A stretch of DNA of 64,000 bases from Actinoallomurus oryzae (GCF_039541955.1 NZ_BAABHF010000015.1:323684-387683), one strand, 5' to 3'; shown: positions 50,010-59,703, counted from the stretch's first letter. Notes: a model not told the origin generated them from the letters alone. Numbers and translations are program-made.

Positions 50010-51182
50010 GTGGACGATCTGCACGCCTGGGCGTGGCGACCCGAACGGCCGCCGGCCGCCGGAACGGACGGCCCGCTGGCCGGGTTCGCGCTGGGGGTCA
50101 AGGACGTCATCGACGTGGCCGGAATGCCCACCCGGTGCGGGTCACCGCTCACCGACGGCGCTCCGGCCGCCGCGGACGCTCCGGCGGTGGCCCGGCTGCG
50201 CGCCGCCGGAGCCGTGATCGCGGGCAAGACGCGGTGCACCGAGTGGGCGTTTAACGACCCGGCCCCCACCATCAGTCCCTGGGACCCCGCCCGCACGCCC
50301 GGCGGGTCGAGCGCGGGATCCGCGGTCGCCGTCGCCACCGGCGACTGCACCGCCACCGTGGACACCCAGACCGCCGGTGACGTGGTACGGCCCGCCGCCT
50401 ACAACGGCATCGTCGGGCTGAAACCGGCGGCCGGGTGGGCGCCGGCCGAGGGCAGCCGGGCGGTGGCGCCGAGCATCGACACGCTCGGCGTCCTCGCCCG
50501 GTGCGTCTCGGACGCCGCCGCGGTGGCGTCCGCCATGGCCGACGCTCCGGCCCGCTTCGGGGCGGCACGGCCGGTCGCGGCGCCTCGCGTCGGTGTGCTG
50601 CGCGACCCGTTCACCGACCAGGTCGGGGACGCCGTGAGGACGAGCCTCGCCGAGGTGGTCCGCGCGCTCGCCGCCGAGGGCGCCGAGGTGAACGACGTCT
50701 CGACCGGCGTCGACCTCGCCGCCGTGCACGCCGCGCACCGCGTCCTCACGTTCGCCGAATGCGCGACCCGGCATCTGAGCCGTTATCGCGACCACGCCGA
50801 GCGCTACGGCCCGCGCGCCCGGGAGCTGATCGAACGGGGGCTGAGCACGCCCGCGCACGCATACCTGGAGGCCGACCGGGTGCGGCGGGACGCCACCGAA
50901 CGGCTCGGCGCGCCGCTGGAGGGCCTCGACGTCCTGCTCGTCCCGGCGACGCCCGAGCCCGCGCCCACGCGCGAGACCACGGGTGACTCCCGGCTTCAGA
51001 TCCCGTGGACCCTGTGCGGCCTGCCGTCGCTCGCGCTGCCGGCCGGCGTGGCCGGGCACCTTCCGCTGGGCGTCCAGCTCGTCGCGGCCAGAGACGCCGA
51101 GGCGAGGCTGCTCGGAGCCGGCGTCTGGTGCGAGCGGGTGCTCGACTTCGACGCCACCGCCGTGCGGCGCACGCGCCGGTGA
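50010..51182 (+). CDS. Amidase-signature family protein lacking the Ser nucleophile
   Basis: GTG 50010 has AAGGAGGAG upstream. The 390-aa protein is a clear amidase-signature member: the catalytic Lys31 (GVKDVIDVAG) and the cis-Ser region GGSSAGSAVAVATG (Ser100) are present. The third triad residue, 24 positions after Ser100 and normally Ser in TQTAGSVIRPA, is Asp124 (TQTAGDVVRPA). The Lys-Ser-Ser triad is therefore incomplete, and normal amide hydrolysis is not expected. The rest of the fold (AYNGIVGLKP, PSIDTLGVLARCVSDAA, PWTLCGLPSLALPAG) is intact and in frame, so it is not a decayed gene. It may be a pseudoenzyme or have altered chemistry. It is probably cotranscribed with the EamA exporter. 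Confidence 0.85.
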   Translation: MDDLHAWAWRPERPPAAGTDGPLAGFALGVKDVIDVAGMPTRCGSPLTDGAPAAADAPAVARLRAAGAVIAGKTRCTEWAFNDPAPTISPWDPARTPGGSSAGSAVAVATGDCTATVDTQTAGDVVRPAAYNGIVGLKPAAGWAPAEGSRAVAPSIDTLGVLARCVSDAAAVASAMADAPARFGAARPVAAPRVGVLRDPFTDQVGDAVRTSLAEVVRALAAEGAEVNDVSTGVDLAAVHAAHRVLTFAECATRHLSRYRDHAERYGPRARELIERGLSTPAHAYLEADRVRRDATERLGAPLEGLDVLLVPATPEPAPTRETTGDSRLQIPWTLCGLPSLALPAGVAGHLPLGVQLVAARDAEARLLGAGVWCERVLDFDATAVRRTRR

Positions 51183-51314
51183 GCACCGCGTCGCGACGCG
51201 ACGCCAGGCCCACCTGCTGCTGGAGGAGACGCTCCTGCACATCGTCTCCACCGTGCTGCCCAGGTCATCGCCGGCGAGGGTGACACGCCCGGCCGATGAG
51301 GGACGGCCGCCCGA

Positions 51315-51941
51315 TCAGCCGGGGCCCTCGCGGTCGGCGATGGCGATGAAGATCTTCGCGCACTCGGCCACGAGCTCCTCCTCGGTCATCGTGAGAGTGC
51401 CGGACAGCCAGGCGGTCAGCGTCTGCGCGAGGCCGCCGACGACGAACTGGGCGGCGAGGTCGAGTTCCGGGCTGTCCGCGATGCCGTAGACCTCCCGCGC
51501 CTTCCCGCTGAGCAGCCGTGCGAAGAACGTGGAGGACTCCAGCCGGCGCCGGGCGAGCAGGGGGTCGGTCAGCGTGACCGAGAACAGCACCCGCCCGTGC
51601 CGCGGATCGCCGGCCACGGCGCGGACCAGGTGCTCGAGCCCGGCGCGGATCTTCGCGTCGCTCTCCGGCCCGGCGGCCTCCACCGCCGACAGCGCGGCGG
51701 CGGCGACGGTCTGCACGACGTGCTCGTGGACGGCCGCCACGAGCTCGTCACGGCCGGCGAAGCTCTCGTAGAAGTAGCGCGCGGTCAGCCCGGCCCGCTG
51801 GCAGACGCGGCGCACGGTGAGCTGGTCGCCCTCGGCCCCGCCGAGCAGGTCCAGGCCTGCCTCGATCAGCTGCGCCCGCCGCTCCGCCTTGCGGTCGGCG
51901 CCGCTGACTCCTCCGTAGGTGCGCATCTCCGCAGCGGCCAT
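51315..51941 (-). CDS. TetR-family transcriptional regulator
   Basis: The start is placed at ATG 51941 (MAAAEMRTYGG), with ATG 51926 as an alternative. The 208-aa protein has the TetR helix-turn-helix (RRAQLIEAGLDLLGG, LTVRRVCQRAGLTARYFYESFAGRDEL) and an all-helical ligand-binding domain (AGLEHLVRAVAGDPRHGRVLF, LAAQFVVGGLAQTLTAWLSG). It is divergent from the MpaB-like gene. The imperfect palindrome at 51979-51996 between them is its likely operator. Confidence 0.88.
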   Translation of the reverse strand: MAAAEMRTYGGVSGADRKAERRAQLIEAGLDLLGGAEGDQLTVRRVCQRAGLTARYFYESFAGRDELVAAVHEHVVQTVAAAALSAVEAAGPESDAKIRAGLEHLVRAVAGDPRHGRVLFSVTLTDPLLARRRLESSTFFARLLSGKAREVYGIADSPELDLAAQFVVGGLAQTLTAWLSGTLTMTEEELVAECAKIFIAIADREGPG

Positions 51942-51978
51942 GCGGCCATCTTGACAGCTCGTCCCGTGGCGAGGAATC

Positions 51979-51996
51979 TGATAACAAGCGTTGTCA
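51979..51996. promoter_or_regulatory. Probable TetR operator
   Basis: TGATAACAAGCGTTGTCA, an 18-bp imperfect inverted repeat (TGAnAAC...GTTnTCA) midway between the TetR and MpaB-like genes. Confidence 0.6.
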
Positions 51997-52016
51997 GATG
52001 TTGCCCCGGAGATGCC

Positions 52017-52838
52017 ATGGCGACCACCGAGCCGGATCCGCTGGACAAGAAGGTGATCGTCGGCGCCGCCCTCATGGCGGGCGCCGCAAATGTGATCATG
52101 CAGCTGGCCCGCCCAGGGGTCGGCTACGGCGTGATCGAGAGCAAGGTGGAGAGCGGGCGGTTGCACCGTCACCCGATCAAGCGGTCCCGGACGACCTTCA
52201 GCTACCTGGCCGTGGCCCTGCTCGGCAGCCCGGAGGAGAAGGCGGCCTACCGCAAGGCGGTGAACCGGTCGCACGCCCGGGTGCGCTCGAGCCCGTCCAG
52301 CCCGGTGCGGTACAACGCGTTCGACTCCGGCCTGCAACTCTGGGTCGCCGCGTGCCTCTACCGCGGGTTCGAGGACACCTACCGGGCGTTCGTCGGCCCG
52401 CCGGCGCCCGCCGACCGGGAGCGGCTCTACAAGGCGGCGGCGACCCTGGGCACGACGCTGCAGGTGCCGCCGGAGGCCTGGCCCGCCGACCGGGAGGCCT
52501 TCGAGGACTACTGGCGCGAGGAGATGGAACAGGTCTCGATCGACGAGCCGGTCCGCGAATATCTGCTGGAAATCGCCGACCTGCGGTTCCTGCCCCGGCC
52601 GATCAGTATGGCGTTCGGGGGGTTCAACCGGTTCGTCACGACCGGGTTCCTGCCCCCGGACTTCCGCGAGGAGATGCGTCTTTCCTGGAGTGACCGGGAC
52701 CAGCGGCGGTTCGACCGGTTCATCGCCGCCGTCCGGGCGGTGGTGCGCGTGCAGCCTCCGCCGGTCCGGCGGTTCCCCTTCGACCTGCTGCTGTGGGACG
52801 TACGCCGGCGCATCCGCACGGGCCGTCCACTGGTGTGA
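52017..52838 (+). CDS. Oxygenase MpaB-family (DUF2236) protein
   Basis: ATG 52017. The 273-aa helical protein has the family pattern GAANVIMQLARPGVGYGVIESKVESGRLHRHPIKRSRTTFSY...AVALLGS, then NRSHARVRSS, NAFDSGLQLWVAACLYRGFEDTYRAF and a C-terminal basic tail. The His of RHP and of NRSHARV are the conserved candidate haem/metal-binding residues seen in MpaB and latex-clearing-protein relatives. The substrate is unknown. It is controlled by the divergent TetR regulator, an arrangement commonly seen for this family. Confidence 0.82.
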   Translation: MATTEPDPLDKKVIVGAALMAGAANVIMQLARPGVGYGVIESKVESGRLHRHPIKRSRTTFSYLAVALLGSPEEKAAYRKAVNRSHARVRSSPSSPVRYNAFDSGLQLWVAACLYRGFEDTYRAFVGPPAPADRERLYKAAATLGTTLQVPPEAWPADREAFEDYWREEMEQVSIDEPVREYLLEIADLRFLPRPISMAFGGFNRFVTTGFLPPDFREEMRLSWSDRDQRRFDRFIAAVRAVVRVQPPPVRRFPFDLLLWDVRRRIRTGRPLV

Positions 52839-53000
52839 CCGCCGCGCGCCCTTGCTCGTACGGTCGAACCGCGGTGAAGAAGGACGCCGTTCCCGGCGGC
52901 GTCGAGTTCGGCGACAGAGCCGGTGAGCTGCGAATTCGTCCAGCGACCTCGTCACGCCAAGCGGCGTACCACTTTGGCGAATAGATCGTTGACAATCCTG

Positions 53001-54005
53001 TTAGAGATTTCTGTTCCGCGCCCGTAGCCGGTCGCCGGTCTCGGCCAGGTCCTCATACCCACAGCCGTAGCCGTCGTTGACGAGCATCCAGCCCAGCGGG
53101 ATGTCCCCCGAGACGTACCCGTCGGCGACGTCGATCGCATCCAGGGTGTGCCGCTCCCCACGGTTGGCGTTGTGCAGGTAGCGGTCCGAGTCGCCCATCT
53201 CCAGCCCGTACATCGGAGGCATGAACGGCCGTCCGACCAGCGCCGTGTAGTCGCCGATCACCTGTTTCGGCGTGCCGATGAAGTAGTAGCCGTCGAAGCG
53301 GCGTTCGGACTCGGTGGTGCGCACCGGGTCGGTGAAGGCGTACTGCCCGGGGGCGAAGGTGTTCCGGAACACCCCGTACCCGGCGGTGGACAGGTAGAAC
53401 GGCTGGGAGTTCGGGTGCCCGCCCTCGTCCCAGTCGAAGTCGTTCGCCACCTGGATCGTCCGGCCGGTGTGCACGAAGCCGCCGTTCTGCTCCCCGCCGC
53501 CGAAGAACTGCTCACCGGGCCGGGTGGACAGCGTCTGTGTCGTCGCGGTGTCCGACCACGACAGCGGCGCCGTCTCGGCGAACACCGGTGTCCCGTCGGG
53601 ACGCCGGGCCGCGAACAGCATGGGGTCCCTGCCCACCGTGAGGACCACCGCGCCGGTGGTCAGCCGGACGCCCGAGCCCGTCCGGCTCACGCGCGGGTTC
53701 ACCCCCGGGTAGTCGTGCTTGACCACCATGTCGGCGGCGTTCGGGTTCGCCGGATCGTCGTTCGGGTCGGTGAAGTGCCCGTCCGGTGCCGCCCAGATCC
53801 GGAACACGTCATCGGCATAGAAGATCACTCGTACCTTCGCCTCGCCCGAGCTGAAGGTCACCGTGTTCCCGTCCACGGTGAAGCCGGTCATCCGGCCGAG
53901 CGCGCCGCCGGCCGCGGAGGCCGTGCGTACCTCCGGAGCGGAGAGGCCGAGGACCAGGAGGAGGGCGGTGAACAGCGTGATCATCCGTCGGCACGTCCGT
54001 GTCAT
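53001..54005 (-). pseudogene. Truncated GH31 glycoside hydrolase gene
   Basis: A 334-aa frame with a signal peptide (MITLFTALLLVLGLSAPEVRTASA) and the GH31 N-terminal beta-sandwich (VIFYADDVFRIW, GEQFFGGGEQNGGFVHTGR, DFDWDEGGHPNSQPFYLSTAGYGVF). The first strand of the TIM barrel follows (PPMYGLEMGDSDRY, DIPLGWMLVNDGYGCGYEDLAETGDRLRARN). The frame then stops abruptly. The catalytic Asp residues and the rest of the barrel are missing, and only 162 bp separate this stop from the next gene, so the 3' half was deleted. The short stretch after the break (52840-53000) contains no homologous sequence and is locally AT-richer. No hydrolase activity is expected. Confidence 0.8.
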
Positions 54006-54166
54006 TACCAGCCTCTAGCCGCCCAGACATCGGATGTATTTCGACGATCATGCGCAAATTAGATCGGAACATCGGCCGAGTCAACACAAATGCGCAGAAC
54101 CGGCCACCGTTCCCCCGGCTCACCGTCGGAATCCTCTGTACGGCCGCAAGAACTTGGCCCTGACGG

Positions 54167-54195
54167 TTGACGGTCACGATGGTGCGTGCTCAAAT
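54167..54195 (+). promoter_or_regulatory. Promoter of the GH20 gene
   Basis: TTGACG (54167-54172), a 17-bp spacer and TCAAAT (54190-54195), about 50 bp upstream of the preferred GH20 start. Confidence 0.5.
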
Positions 54196-54248
54196 TCCCT
54201 CGAAACAGCCACTATTCGCGCATAAACGCGCAGCAGGCGGGAGCACTT

Positions 54249-57122
54249 GTGACAACGTCTTCGAGCCGCCGACGCCGATGGTGGCGTAAGAGGTCCGATC
54301 TGTTGGTCGCGCTGGTGACACTGGCCGGGCTGACGGGCGTCCCGGCCGCGGCGGTCGCCGATGCGGCGTCCCCGCCCCCGGCGGTCGTCCCGGCGCTGCG
54401 ATCCTGGAACGGCGGCGCGGGCACGTTCTCTCTCCGCCCGGGTTCACGTGTCGTGGTCGACGCCGCGCACGCCGCCGACCTGCGGGACGACGCCCGGACC
54501 TTCGCCGCCGACCTGGCCGCGGCCGGTGCCGAACGGCTTCCCGTGGTCACCGGCCACCGCCCGGGCCACGGCGACGTCTTCCTCACCGAGCACGCCGGAG
54601 ACTCCGCGGAGGCGTACGAACTGACGGTCGGCACCGGCGATGTGACGATCAGCGGTGGCGGCGCGGCGGGCGTCTTCTACGGCGAGCAGAGCGTCGAACA
54701 GATCCTCAAGACCGCCGAGGACCACGCCACGCTCCCCGCCGGGTCCGCCCGCGAGCGGCCGGCCCAGCCCGAGCGCGGCCTCATGATCGACACCGCGCGT
54801 GAGTACTGGCCCGTCGCCACGCTGTTGAACACCATCCGGCAGATGGCCTGGATGAAGCTGAACACCTTCCACTGGCACGTCACCGACAGCGAGGCGTTCC
54901 GGCTCCGGCTCCCCGGCTACGCGGGTCTGGCCGCCGCCCGGTCCTACACCCCGGAGGACGTGCGGAGGATCGAGGCGTACGCCCGCCGGTACCACGTCGC
55001 CGTCGTCCCCGAGATGGACATCCCGGGACACGCCACCTCGCTCACCGCCTACCGCCCGCCCCTGCGGTGGGACTGCGCGTCGATGAACCAGATCATCCAC
55101 GCCGGCCGGATCGACCCCGGCTTCACCGTGGACATCACCAAGCAGGCCAACGTGGCCTGGCTGGACGGTCTGACCGAGGCGTTCCTGTCCGTGTTCGACG
55201 CGCCGGTCGTGCACCTGGGCGGCGACGAGACGCCGGACGCCGACCTGCAGAGCCGGTGCCCGGAACTCGCCGCCTACGCCAAGAGCCGGGGCTATGCGAA
55301 GACCGAGGACGTCTTCCTGGCCTATGAGAACCACCTCGACGACCTGGTGCGTCGCCACGGCCGGACCATGGAGATCTGGGGCTGGTGGCCGCAGACCGGC
55401 GGCGGCGCCTCGGTGACGGTCGACAAGGACGTACGCATCCAGGCCTGGCTCGGCGACGAGGCCACGTTCCTCGCGCAGGGCTACCAGGTGCTGGTCAGCA
55501 ACGAGCACTCCCGGTTGTACGTGGTCCCCAAGGACCCGCCGGGAACCGGCAACGGCAACTACATACCGGATGACGCGGCGCTGTACGGCGCGTACGCGCC
55601 CCCGTCCTCGCCGCAGGTCGAGGGGATGCAGATGGCGGAGTGGGGCGACAACGCGTACGCCATGCCCGCGGCCTACTTCGCCCACTACCTGAGGCGCCCG
55701 ATGCAGATCCTGGCCTCGAGCGCCTGGAACGGGCCGCGGGACGGCGGCCACCTCGACTACGAGCTGACCGCCGACCGGGTCGGCAGCGCTCCCGGGGTTC
55801 CCGAGACCGGCGACCCTGACGCGACCGTGGTGGACGGCACCCCGTACGGTGCCGACGACGCGGCGGCCGCGTTCGACGGGGACCCGGCCACGGCCTTCAC
55901 CGGCCAGACCGCCGGCATCGACCTCGGGGCCGGACGCGACACCTCGGTCAGCGAGGTACGCCTGCTGCCCAGGAGCAACCGGACCGCGGATCTGTCCGCC
56001 CTGGTCGGCGGCCGGATCCAGGGCTGTGTCACCGGCCCGGACACCGGCTGCCGCGATCTGGCGCGGGTGCGGTGGACGCCCACGATGGACTGGCTGACCC
56101 TGCCGGTGGACGACGGTTCCCGGTACCGGTGGCTGCGTTACGCCGGTCCGCCCGGCTCCACGGGCGCCGTCGCCGAGATCCAGTTCCTCACCCGGCGGGC
56201 GGGCGCGCTCCAGGTACGGGTGCGGGCGCCGGCACGGCTGTCCCCGGACCGTCCCACGACCGCCACGGTGACGCTCACGAACGACTCGGACCGTACGGTC
56301 GACCGTGTGTCGCTGCGGGTCACCGCCGACGGCCAGGCCGACCAGGGGCGGCTGGACGGGCGACCGCGCGCGGTACCCGGCCGCATCGGCCCGGGACGGA
56401 CCGTCGCGGTTCCCGTGACGCTGCCCACCGGGCACGCGGCGGCGGGCGACTACCGCGTCAGCGCGGACGTCGCCTACCGGCGGGGGGCGGGAACCGCCGA
56501 GCGGTTCACCGCACGCGCCACCGCCGTGGGGACGGTGCCGTTCACCACCTTCGCTCAGGCGTTCGACAACATCGGCACGACCGACGACGCGAACCCGCAG
56601 CGCGGCGGCGTGGACGGCGCGATGAGCAGTTTCTCCCGGCAGGATCTCGCGTCCGCCGGTGCCGTGGCCGGCCGGACCCTCACCGCGGGCGGCTTCCGCT
56701 ACACCTGGCCGGACACCGCTGCGGGCGAGCCCGACAACGCCGTGGCCCACGGCCAGGTCATCCCGGTGAGCGGACGGCCCGCGCGGATCGGCGTGCTGGC
56801 CACCGCCACGTACGCGCCGCCCGGCGGGCTGACCGGCACCGGTACGGTCACCTACACCGACGGCACGACCACGCCCTACACGATCACGGTGCCCGACTGG
56901 AGCGCGGACGCCCCGGTCGGAGTCGTCCTCGCCGTACACGGCACGAAGGTGAACGGGTTCGCACGCGCGCAGGCCGGCCGTACGGCGAACGTCTTCTCCT
57001 TCGCCGTCCCGGTCGCCGCCGGCAAGCGACCGGCCTCCATCACCCTGCCCGCCGGCCCCGCGTGGGCGGCGGGGAAGACGCCCGCCATCCACGTCTTCGC
57101 CCTCAGCACGCGGAGTGGTTGA
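54249..57122 (+). CDS. Secreted GH20 beta-N-acetylhexosaminidase-like enzyme
   Basis: Start GTG 54249 (GCGGGAG upstream) is preferred to the ATG at 54186, which lies close behind the promoter. A basic N-terminus and hydrophobic stretch (RSDLLVALVTLAGLTGVPAAAVADA) form the signal peptide. The protein (957 aa) has a GH20b domain, then the TIM barrel with GLMIDTAREYWPV, MKLNTFHWHVTDSEAFRL, VPEMDIPGHATSL and the catalytic pair Asp326-Glu327 in HLGGDETPD. A F5/8-type beta-sandwich (about 545-670), an NPCBM-associated-like Ig domain (RPTTATVTLTNDSDRTVDRV) and a C-terminal NPCBM-like domain follow. It would release GlcNAc or GalNAc from extracellular glycans, an activity outside the pectin theme. 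The next gene is 98 bp downstream. Confidence 0.9.
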   Translation: MTTSSSRRRRWWRKRSDLLVALVTLAGLTGVPAAAVADAASPPPAVVPALRSWNGGAGTFSLRPGSRVVVDAAHAADLRDDARTFAADLAAAGAERLPVVTGHRPGHGDVFLTEHAGDSAEAYELTVGTGDVTISGGGAAGVFYGEQSVEQILKTAEDHATLPAGSARERPAQPERGLMIDTAREYWPVATLLNTIRQMAWMKLNTFHWHVTDSEAFRLRLPGYAGLAAARSYTPEDVRRIEAYARRYHVAVVPEMDIPGHATSLTAYRPPLRWDCASMNQIIHAGRIDPGFTVDITKQANVAWLDGLTEAFLSVFDAPVVHLGGDETPDADLQSRCPELAAYAKSRGYAKTEDVFLAYENHLDDLVRRHGRTMEIWGWWPQTGGGASVTVDKDVRIQAWLGDEATFLAQGYQVLVSNEHSRLYVVPKDPPGTGNGNYIPDDAALYGAYAPPSSPQVEGMQMAEWGDNAYAMPAAYFAHYLRRPMQILASSAWNGPRDGGHLDYELTADRVGSAPGVPETGDPDATVVDGTPYGADDAAAAFDGDPATAFTGQTAGIDLGAGRDTSVSEVRLLPRSNRTADLSALVGGRIQGCVTGPDTGCRDLARVRWTPTMDWLTLPVDDGSRYRWLRYAGPPGSTGAVAEIQFLTRRAGALQVRVRAPARLSPDRPTTATVTLTNDSDRTVDRVSLRVTADGQADQGRLDGRPRAVPGRIGPGRTVAVPVTLPTGHAAAGDYRVSADVAYRRGAGTAERFTARATAVGTVPFTTFAQAFDNIGTTDDANPQRGGVDGAMSSFSRQDLASAGAVAGRTLTAGGFRYTWPDTAAGEPDNAVAHGQVIPVSGRPARIGVLATATYAPPGGLTGTGTVTYTDGTTTPYTITVPDWSADAPVGVVLAVHGTKVNGFARAQAGRTANVFSFAVPVAAGKRPASITLPAGPAWAAGKTPAIHVFALSTRSG

Positions 57123-57220
57123 CAGGCACCCCGGCTCCGGACCCCGGGCCGGCTCCCGCCGTCCGTTCCGGAAGGAACGGCCCTACCACCGACGCCCGTA
57201 CGGCCCGATGGGACCTCATC

Positions 57221-59458
57221 ATGAAGACAGGCAGGAGAATCCTCGCGGTGGCGGGCATGCTGCTCGCGGCCGGAGCCGTCGCGCGGCCCGCGACCGCCGA
57301 GCCCGGCCCGAAGCTCTACCACGCCGCGCCCCGCGGCAGCGGTGAGGCCTGCGCCCCGGCGCGCCCCTGCTCCCTGGCCACCGTCCAGCGGAAGGTCCGC
57401 CAGGTGCTCGCCGAGGGCATGGGCCGGGACATCGAGGTACGCCTGGCGGGCGGCACCTACACCCTGGGCACGCCGCTCACCCTCGGCGCGGCCGACTCCG
57501 GCGAGGGCGGTCACCCGGTGACGTGGACGGCCGAGCCCGGCGCCCGGCCCGTGCTCTCCGGCGCCCGGGCCATCACCGGCTGGCGCGCCTCCGCCCACGG
57601 CCGCTGGACCGCCAAGGTCCCCGACGGCGTCACCCCGCGTCAGCTCTTCGTCAGCGGCGTACGCGCGGTGCGGGCCCGCGGCGAGGCCTGCGCCGCCGCG
57701 GTGTGCCACACCACCAAGAACGGGATGACCGGCGCCACCGCCACCGGCATCGCCTCCTGGGCGAGACCGGCCGCCGCGGAGGCCGTCATTCGTGTCCGGT
57801 GGCGCAACTACCACTGCCGGATCGCGGGGGTGGCGGGCGATCTGCTGACGTTCGCCCAGCCCTGCTGGACCAACTCCTCGAGTGGCACCGGCCGCACCGG
57901 ACCGGCCTGGGACACCACGGCCGTGGACTCCAGCCGTTACACGGGCGTCTCCTACTTCGAGAACGCCGTCGAACTCCTCGACCGGCCGGGGGAGTTCGCC
58001 TGGGATCCGGACGCGCGCACCGTCACCTACCTGCCGCGCCCCGGCCAGGACATGCGCCGCGCCACCGCCGTCACGCCGGGCGCCGAGCACCTGGTCGTGC
58101 TCGACGCCGCGCACGACGTCCGGCTGTCCGGGCTGACCTTCTCCTACGCCGCCTACCACCAGCCGGACACCGACGAGGGCTACGCGGGTACGCAGGCGGG
58201 CCTCACGCTCACCGGAGCCACCGGCCCGGTGGACCACGCCGGCCGCTACTACACCAAGCCGGCCGCCGCCGTCACCGTGCGCGGAGGCCGTGACGTCGCG
58301 GTGGACCACGCGGTGTTCACCCGGCTCGGAGGCGCCGGGCTGATCTTCGAGTCCGGCACCAAGGACTCGGCCGTCATCCACTCCACCTTCACCGACCTGT
58401 CCTCCGGCGCCGTCTACGCGGGCGACACCGACCCGAATCCGCCGGCCGCGCTGGCGGGCGAGCAGAACACCGTCGCGTACAACACGATCAGCCGTGTCGG
58501 CGTCGAGTACACCGACGCGGTGGGCATCTGGGCCGGCTACGAGGCGGGGCTGACGGTCGACCACAACTCCCTCGACCACCTGCCGTACTCCGGCATCTCG
58601 GTCGGCTGGGGCTGGAACCAGCCCGAGGCGCAGAAGTCCGTGCTGCGCGACAACAAGATCACCAATAACCGGATCACCGACGCGATGCTCGTGGAGTACG
58701 GCCAGCACGACGGCAGCGCGATCTACACCCAGGGCGCCCAGCCCGCCACCGTGATCAGCGGCAACTACGTCGACCGCTCCGCGTACGGCAACACCGAACG
58801 CGACGGCAACGGCGTGTACCTCGACGAGCAGTCCTCCTACATCCTCGTCGAGAACAACGTCATCACCCGGGTCGGCTACAAGTGGGTGTCCAACTGGGCC
58901 GGGTACGGCATTGAGAACACCGTCCGCGGCAACTGGACCGACACCGGCGCTCCGCCCCTGTCCGGCCGGGGTTCCACCATGGTGGACAACCACACCGGGC
59001 TCGACCTCCTCCCCGCCGAGGCCCTCAGGGTCGCCGCGGCGGCCGGCGCCCGTCCCGGCCAAGAGCCGGTCGAACGGCTGCGCCCCGACTTCGCCCGGCC
59101 CGGCACCGCCACCCAGTCCTCCACGAGCGGCACGGCCGCCGCCGCACTCGGGAACGACGGCGACACGACCACCGACGCGCGCACTCTCTCCGAGCCGGGG
59201 GCCTGGTGGCAGGTCGACCTGGGCTCCTCCCGCCACATCGGGCAGGTGGAGATCTGGAACGACGCCTCCATGACCACGGCCGACTTCGACGTCCAGATCT
59301 CCGGCGGCGCCGACTTCGCCGACGCCACCACCGTTCACGTCACCGGCAGGGCGCGGCGCCCGACTCTGGTCGACACGGACACCGAGGGCCGCTACGTACG
59401 GATCACCCTGCCCGGCACCGGACGCGTCGGCCTGGCGGAGGTCTCCGTGCATCGGTAG
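57221..59458 (+). CDS. Secreted parallel beta-helix enzyme, GH141-like, with F5/8 (CBM32-like) domain
   Basis: The start is ATG 57221 (MKTGRRILAVAGMLLAAGAVARPATA, a Sec signal). The N-terminal block resembles GH141-type beta-helix proteins: LYHAAPRGSGEACAPARPCSLATVQRKVR, LAGGTYTLGTPLTLG, VTWTAEPGARPVLSGARAITGW. Long helix turns follow (AAVTVRGGRDVAVDHAVFTRLGGAGL, YNTISRVGVEYTDAVGIWAGY, DRSAYGNTERDGNGVYLDEQSSYILVENN). Residues about 615-745 form a discoidin/CBM32-like domain (GDTTTDARTLSEPGAWWQVDLGSSRHIGQVEIWN). Known GH141 members include an RG-II alpha-L-fucosidase and a xylanase. The family call is from pattern, not a search, and a polysaccharide lyase-like beta-helix is the main alternative. 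It is in the same direction as GH20. Confidence 0.7.
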   Translation: MKTGRRILAVAGMLLAAGAVARPATAEPGPKLYHAAPRGSGEACAPARPCSLATVQRKVRQVLAEGMGRDIEVRLAGGTYTLGTPLTLGAADSGEGGHPVTWTAEPGARPVLSGARAITGWRASAHGRWTAKVPDGVTPRQLFVSGVRAVRARGEACAAAVCHTTKNGMTGATATGIASWARPAAAEAVIRVRWRNYHCRIAGVAGDLLTFAQPCWTNSSSGTGRTGPAWDTTAVDSSRYTGVSYFENAVELLDRPGEFAWDPDARTVTYLPRPGQDMRRATAVTPGAEHLVVLDAAHDVRLSGLTFSYAAYHQPDTDEGYAGTQAGLTLTGATGPVDHAGRYYTKPAAAVTVRGGRDVAVDHAVFTRLGGAGLIFESGTKDSAVIHSTFTDLSSGAVYAGDTDPNPPAALAGEQNTVAYNTISRVGVEYTDAVGIWAGYEAGLTVDHNSLDHLPYSGISVGWGWNQPEAQKSVLRDNKITNNRITDAMLVEYGQHDGSAIYTQGAQPATVISGNYVDRSAYGNTERDGNGVYLDEQSSYILVENNVITRVGYKWVSNWAGYGIENTVRGNWTDTGAPPLSGRGSTMVDNHTGLDLLPAEALRVAAAAGARPGQEPVERLRPDFARPGTATQSSTSGTAAAALGNDGDTTTDARTLSEPGAWWQVDLGSSRHIGQVEIWNDASMTTADFDVQISGGADFADATTVHVTGRARRPTLVDTDTEGRYVRITLPGTGRVGLAEVSVHR

Positions 59459-59492
59459 CGCCCGGAGGGTGTTCGGCGGCCTTCCCGTACGC

Positions 59493-59703
59493 TCAGGACG
59501 CCGCCGGGAACACGACCGGGACGCTGTTGATGCCGATGACGCCCGTCGGCCAGACCACCTGCGGCCGGGCGCCGGGGGCCAGCCGGTACTCGGGGATCCG
59601 CCGGTGCCACTCCTCCAGGACGACCCGCAGCGCGGGTGTGGTCGGGCGGGTCGAAGGCGATGGGCACCAGCGGGACGGGACTGCCGAGTGCGTTCCGGCT
59701 CAC
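59493..59703 (-). pseudogene. Cytochrome P450 remnant with internal deletion and frameshift
   Basis: On the minus strand, SRNALGSPVPLVPIAFDPPDHTR is the N-terminal region that precedes the C-helix of actinomycete P450s. After a break around 59635 the other frame continues with ALRVVLEEWHRRIPEY, APGARPQVVWPTGVIG and a stop at 59493. This is the extreme C-terminus of the same family. Roughly 270 residues between them, including the haem-binding Cys loop and ExxR motif, are gone. It cannot encode a working enzyme. Confidence 0.75.

Noticed and set aside
51187..51200. 14-bp palindrome CGCGTCGCGACGCG after the amidase gene.
   Set aside because: It has no loop, so it would not make a normal terminator hairpin. 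Short CG palindromes are expected by chance at this GC content.
52840..53000. Possible small gene or transposase end between the MpaB-like and GH31 genes.
   Set aside because: No frame with a start, ribosome binding site and recognisable sequence; best seen as leftover sequence at the GH31 deletion.
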